Assembly (NCBI RefSeq): GCF_003096055.1
Contig: NZ_CP029161.1
Location: 562,138 to 626,137, forward strand
Length of the DNA stretch: 64,000 bases
DNA from: Buchnera aphidicola (Melanaphis sacchari)
Lineage (GTDB): Bacteria; Pseudomonadota; Gammaproteobacteria; Enterobacterales; Enterobacteriaceae
Direction: 5' to 3'
Below, piece after piece: positions 61,875-64,000 of this stretch; position 1 is the first letter of the stretch, and every line of letters starts with the position of its first letter. Under the pieces are notes generated by a model that was not told the DNA's origin, made no database searches, and saw only the letters and a program-made list of their open reading frames with translations. Position numbers and translations under genes: made by a program.

Positions 61875-63770
61875 TTAAATGGAATAATTTTTATAAGATT
61901 CTTTTTTTAAATGTATTAGCAGAATAGATATCGAGGCTGGCGTAATGCCAGAAATACGCGACGCTTGACCAATAGAAACAGGCTTATAATCATTTAATTT
62001 TATAATAGCTTCACGAGATAAGCCCTTTATTGTATTATAGTCAAAATTAGGCGATAAAGGAGTGTTTTCATTTTTTAAATGTCTTCTAATCTCTTCAAAC
62101 TGTCGTTTGATATAACCCTCATATTTAATAGTATTTTCTATTTGCTCGATTGCTTCAATATCAAAAATATTTGATTTAATTATGTCTAAATTTTTTAATT
62201 TATTATAATTAATTTCAGGACGTTTTAATAAATTTAATACATTTGTTTCTTTGATTAAAGAAAAATTAAAATATTTTTCTAAAATATTTGCTTCATAAGA
62301 TTGTGGAAATATTTTAACTTTTTTTAAATAATTTGTTTCAATATCGATATTTAATATTTTTTCATTGTAACGAGACCAACGCAAATTATCAATTAATCCT
62401 AACTTATGACCAATTTTAGTTAAACGCAAATCTGCATTATCTTCTCTTAAAGTTAAGCGATATTCAGACCGAGAGGTAAACATTCGATAAGGCTCTTGTA
62501 AACCTTGCGTAGTAAGATCATCAATTAAAACGCCTAAATACGCTTGATCACGTCTAGGAAACCACTGTTCCTGACATTTAGCACTAAGTGCTGCATTCAA
62601 ACCCGCTAATAAACCTTGGGATGCAGCTTCTTCATAACCGGTAGTTCCATTAATCTGACCAGCCAAAAATAACCCCTTAATCCATTTATTTTCTAAGGTA
62701 AGATTTAAATCCTTAGGATCAAAAAAATCATATTCTACAGCATATCCCGGATTAATAATTTTAGATTTTTCTAACCCTTTTATAGATTTAATCATCTCTT
62801 TTTGGACACTAAATGGCAAACTAGTTGAAATCCCATTAGGATATATTTTTATACTCGATAAACCTTCTGGTTCTAAAAAAACTTGGTGTGATTTTTTATC
62901 AGGAAAACGTATTATTTTATCTTCGATAGAAGGACAATATCTAGGCCCCAAGCCCTTTATAATACCCGTATAAATTGGGCTTTTATCTAAATTATCGCGT
63001 ATAATTTCATGTGTATTTTCATTTGTATGTGTAAGAAAACATGGCATTTGACGCGGATGATTTGATGCCTTTCCCATAAATGAAAATACTGGCATAGGAA
63101 AATCACTATGTTGTACAAATAAGTCATTAAAATTAACTGTATTTATGTCAATTCGAGGAGGTGTTCCGGTTTTTAACCGATTAACACGTAACGGTAAGTC
63201 TTTTAAACGATTAGCTAAATCTATTGATGCCCCGCTGCCCCTCCTTCCTGAAAAATAACTATCTAATCCTATATGTATTTTAGCTCCTAAAAAAGTACCA
63301 GTAGATAATACAACCGAATGTGAATAAAAACTGATTTCATTTTTTGTTAGAACACCTCGAACTTCATAATTTTTAACAATTAAATCTACTACTTCACCTT
63401 CTAATATTAACAAGTTTTTTTCTTTTTGTAACAACCTTTTTATATTTCTTGAGTAAAGAACTCTATCAGCTTGCGCTCTAGTTGATCTAACAGCTGGACC
63501 TTTTTTAGAATTTAATATTCTGAATTGAATACCTGAATAATCAATAGCTTTAGCCATTATTCCACCTAAAGCATCTATTTCTTTTACTAAATGACTTTTT
63601 CCAATGCCGCCAATAGCTGGATTACAAGATAAAACACCTATATCTTCTATTTTTTGAGTTAACAATAATGTTTTGCAACCAATTCTAGCAGACGCAGCAG
63701 CTGCTTCAGTACCAGCGTGTCCACCGCCAATAATAATTACATCAAATTTTTTAGAACCTGATTTTAACAT
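61875..63770 (-). CDS. mnmG: tRNA uridine 5-carboxymethylaminomethyl modification enzyme MnmG (GidA)
   Basis: MnmG is the FAD partner of MnmE in U34 modification. FAD-binding motif [17 protein letters not shown] stands near the N-terminus; [32 protein letters not shown]-like GRRGSGAS, and [10 protein letters not shown] follow, with [20 protein letters not shown] at the end. I chose the ATG at 63770 ([17 protein letters not shown]), with GAGAG before it; the frame remains open upstream for 48 codons without family support. Length is 631 residues against 629. Confidence 0.97.
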   Translation of the reverse strand: MLKSGSKKFDVIIIGGGHAGTEAAAASARIGCKTLLLTQKIEDIGVLSCNPAIGGIGKSHLVKEIDALGGIMAKAIDYSGIQFRILNSKKGPAVRSTRAQADRVLYSRNIKRLLQKEKNLLILEGEVVDLIVKNYEVRGVLTKNEISFYSHSVVLSTGTFLGAKIHIGLDSYFSGRRGSGASIDLANRLKDLPLRVNRLKTGTPPRIDINTVNFNDLFVQHSDFPMPVFSFMGKASNHPRQMPCFLTHTNENTHEIIRDNLDKSPIYTGIIKGLGPRYCPSIEDKIIRFPDKKSHQVFLEPEGLSSIKIYPNGISTSLPFSVQKEMIKSIKGLEKSKIINPGYAVEYDFFDPKDLNLTLENKWIKGLFLAGQINGTTGYEEAASQGLLAGLNAALSAKCQEQWFPRRDQAYLGVLIDDLTTQGLQEPYRMFTSRSEYRLTLREDNADLRLTKIGHKLGLIDNLRWSRYNEKILNIDIETNYLKKVKIFPQSYEANILEKYFNFSLIKETNVLNLLKRPEINYNKLKNLDIIKSNIFDIEAIEQIENTIKYEGYIKRQFEEIRRHLKNENTPLSPNFDYNTIKGLSREAIIKLNDYKPVSIGQASRISGITPASISILLIHLKKESYKNYSI

Positions 63771-63912
63771 ACTCTCGCGACCTTTAAAAATATTCAGACT
63801 TATTTTATACAGTATTAATATTTTAATCAAGATAGTATATATGAAAAATTTAGATGCAAAAAAAATAAAATAGATAACACCATAATATAATATTAATCTT
63901 TGCAATATACAC

Positions 63913-64000
63913 ATAAAAGATAAAAGATAAAAGATAAAAGATAAAAGATAAAAGATAAAAGATAAAAGATAAAAGATAAAAGATAAAAGATAAAAGATAA
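63913..64000. repeat. Tandem heptamer array (ATAAAAG)n upstream of mnmG
   Basis: The unit ATAAAAG repeats without a single mismatch from 63913 to the window end, 88 bases or 12.6 copies, so the array is cut by the edge. It lies 143 bp upstream of the mnmG start, the side where E. coli has oriC. It could be a variable microsatellite, an unwinding element, or an assembly boundary artefact; copy number cannot be judged here. Confidence 0.95.

Noticed and set aside
63771-63914. 48-codon N-terminal extension of mnmG up to the tandem repeat
   Set aside because: The extension is hydrophobic and unlike any MnmG; the family start [17 protein letters not shown] at 63770 has its own ribosome site.

Overview
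The window is a gene-dense, extremely AT-rich stretch of a reduced gammaproteobacterial genome. Nearly every protein is an ortholog of an E. coli protein at close to the E. coli length, yet intergenic DNA is almost pure A/T, lysine, asparagine and isoleucine codons dominate, and many E. coli neighbours have dropped out. Gene order and content fit Buchnera aphidicola, the primary endosymbiont of aphids, of a type that keeps arginine, methionine and cysteine biosynthesis. From memory, the order equals the mnmG (gidA) to tsaD (ygjD) end of the Buchnera reference chromosome in reverse orientation; I could not run a comparison.

Layout, left to right. 1-5125: tsaD (cut by the window edge) diverges from the macromolecular synthesis operon rpsU-dnaG-rpoD. 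5181-13887: cysE, secB, yibN, the arginine cluster argH-argG-argB-argC facing argE, then metF. 14049-15079: murB, whose reading frame is broken in an A9 run. 15267-23305 and on to 27640: four tRNAs (Thr-Tyr-Gly-Thr), secE-nusG, rplK-rplA-rplJ-rplL and rpoB-rpoC, the E. coli block without tufB. 28075-33468: hupA, purH, metE diverging from metR. 33492-39876: yigL, glmU-glmS, rpoH, ftsY. 40001-42411: rsmD (broken in an A10 run), dnaT-dnaC, efp. 42451-47225: epmB, groL-groS behind a clear sigma-32 promoter, tRNA-Phe, mnmE. 47275-49620: yidC-yidD-rnpA-rpmH. 50014-54951: dnaA-dnaN-gyrB without recF. 55018-61589: the eight-gene ATP synthase operon without atpI. 61875-63770: mnmG, and 143 bp upstream of it a (ATAAAAG)n tandem array that runs off the window end.

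How the genes work together. Core information processing dominates: chromosome initiation (dnaA, dnaN, gyrB, dnaC, dnaT, dnaG, hupA), transcription (rpoB, rpoC, rpoD, rpoH, nusG), translation and its modification factors (ribosomal proteins, efp with epmB, mnmE with mnmG, tsaD, rnpA) and protein export or folding (secB, secE, ftsY, yidC, yidD, groSL). The metabolic genes are those expected of a nutritional symbiont: arginine from acetylglutamate onwards, methionine through MetF and MetE, and the entry step to cysteine. murB, glmU and glmS supply wall precursors, and PurH can recycle the AICAR released by histidine synthesis.

I did not find a new multi-gene system. The observations most worth a second look are the two essential-type genes each lacking exactly one A in a long poly(A) run (murB, rsmD), the heptamer array next to mnmG where E. 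coli has oriC, and three islands of unusually high GC inside otherwise AT-saturated genes (5' rpoD, 5' dnaA, mid argE).
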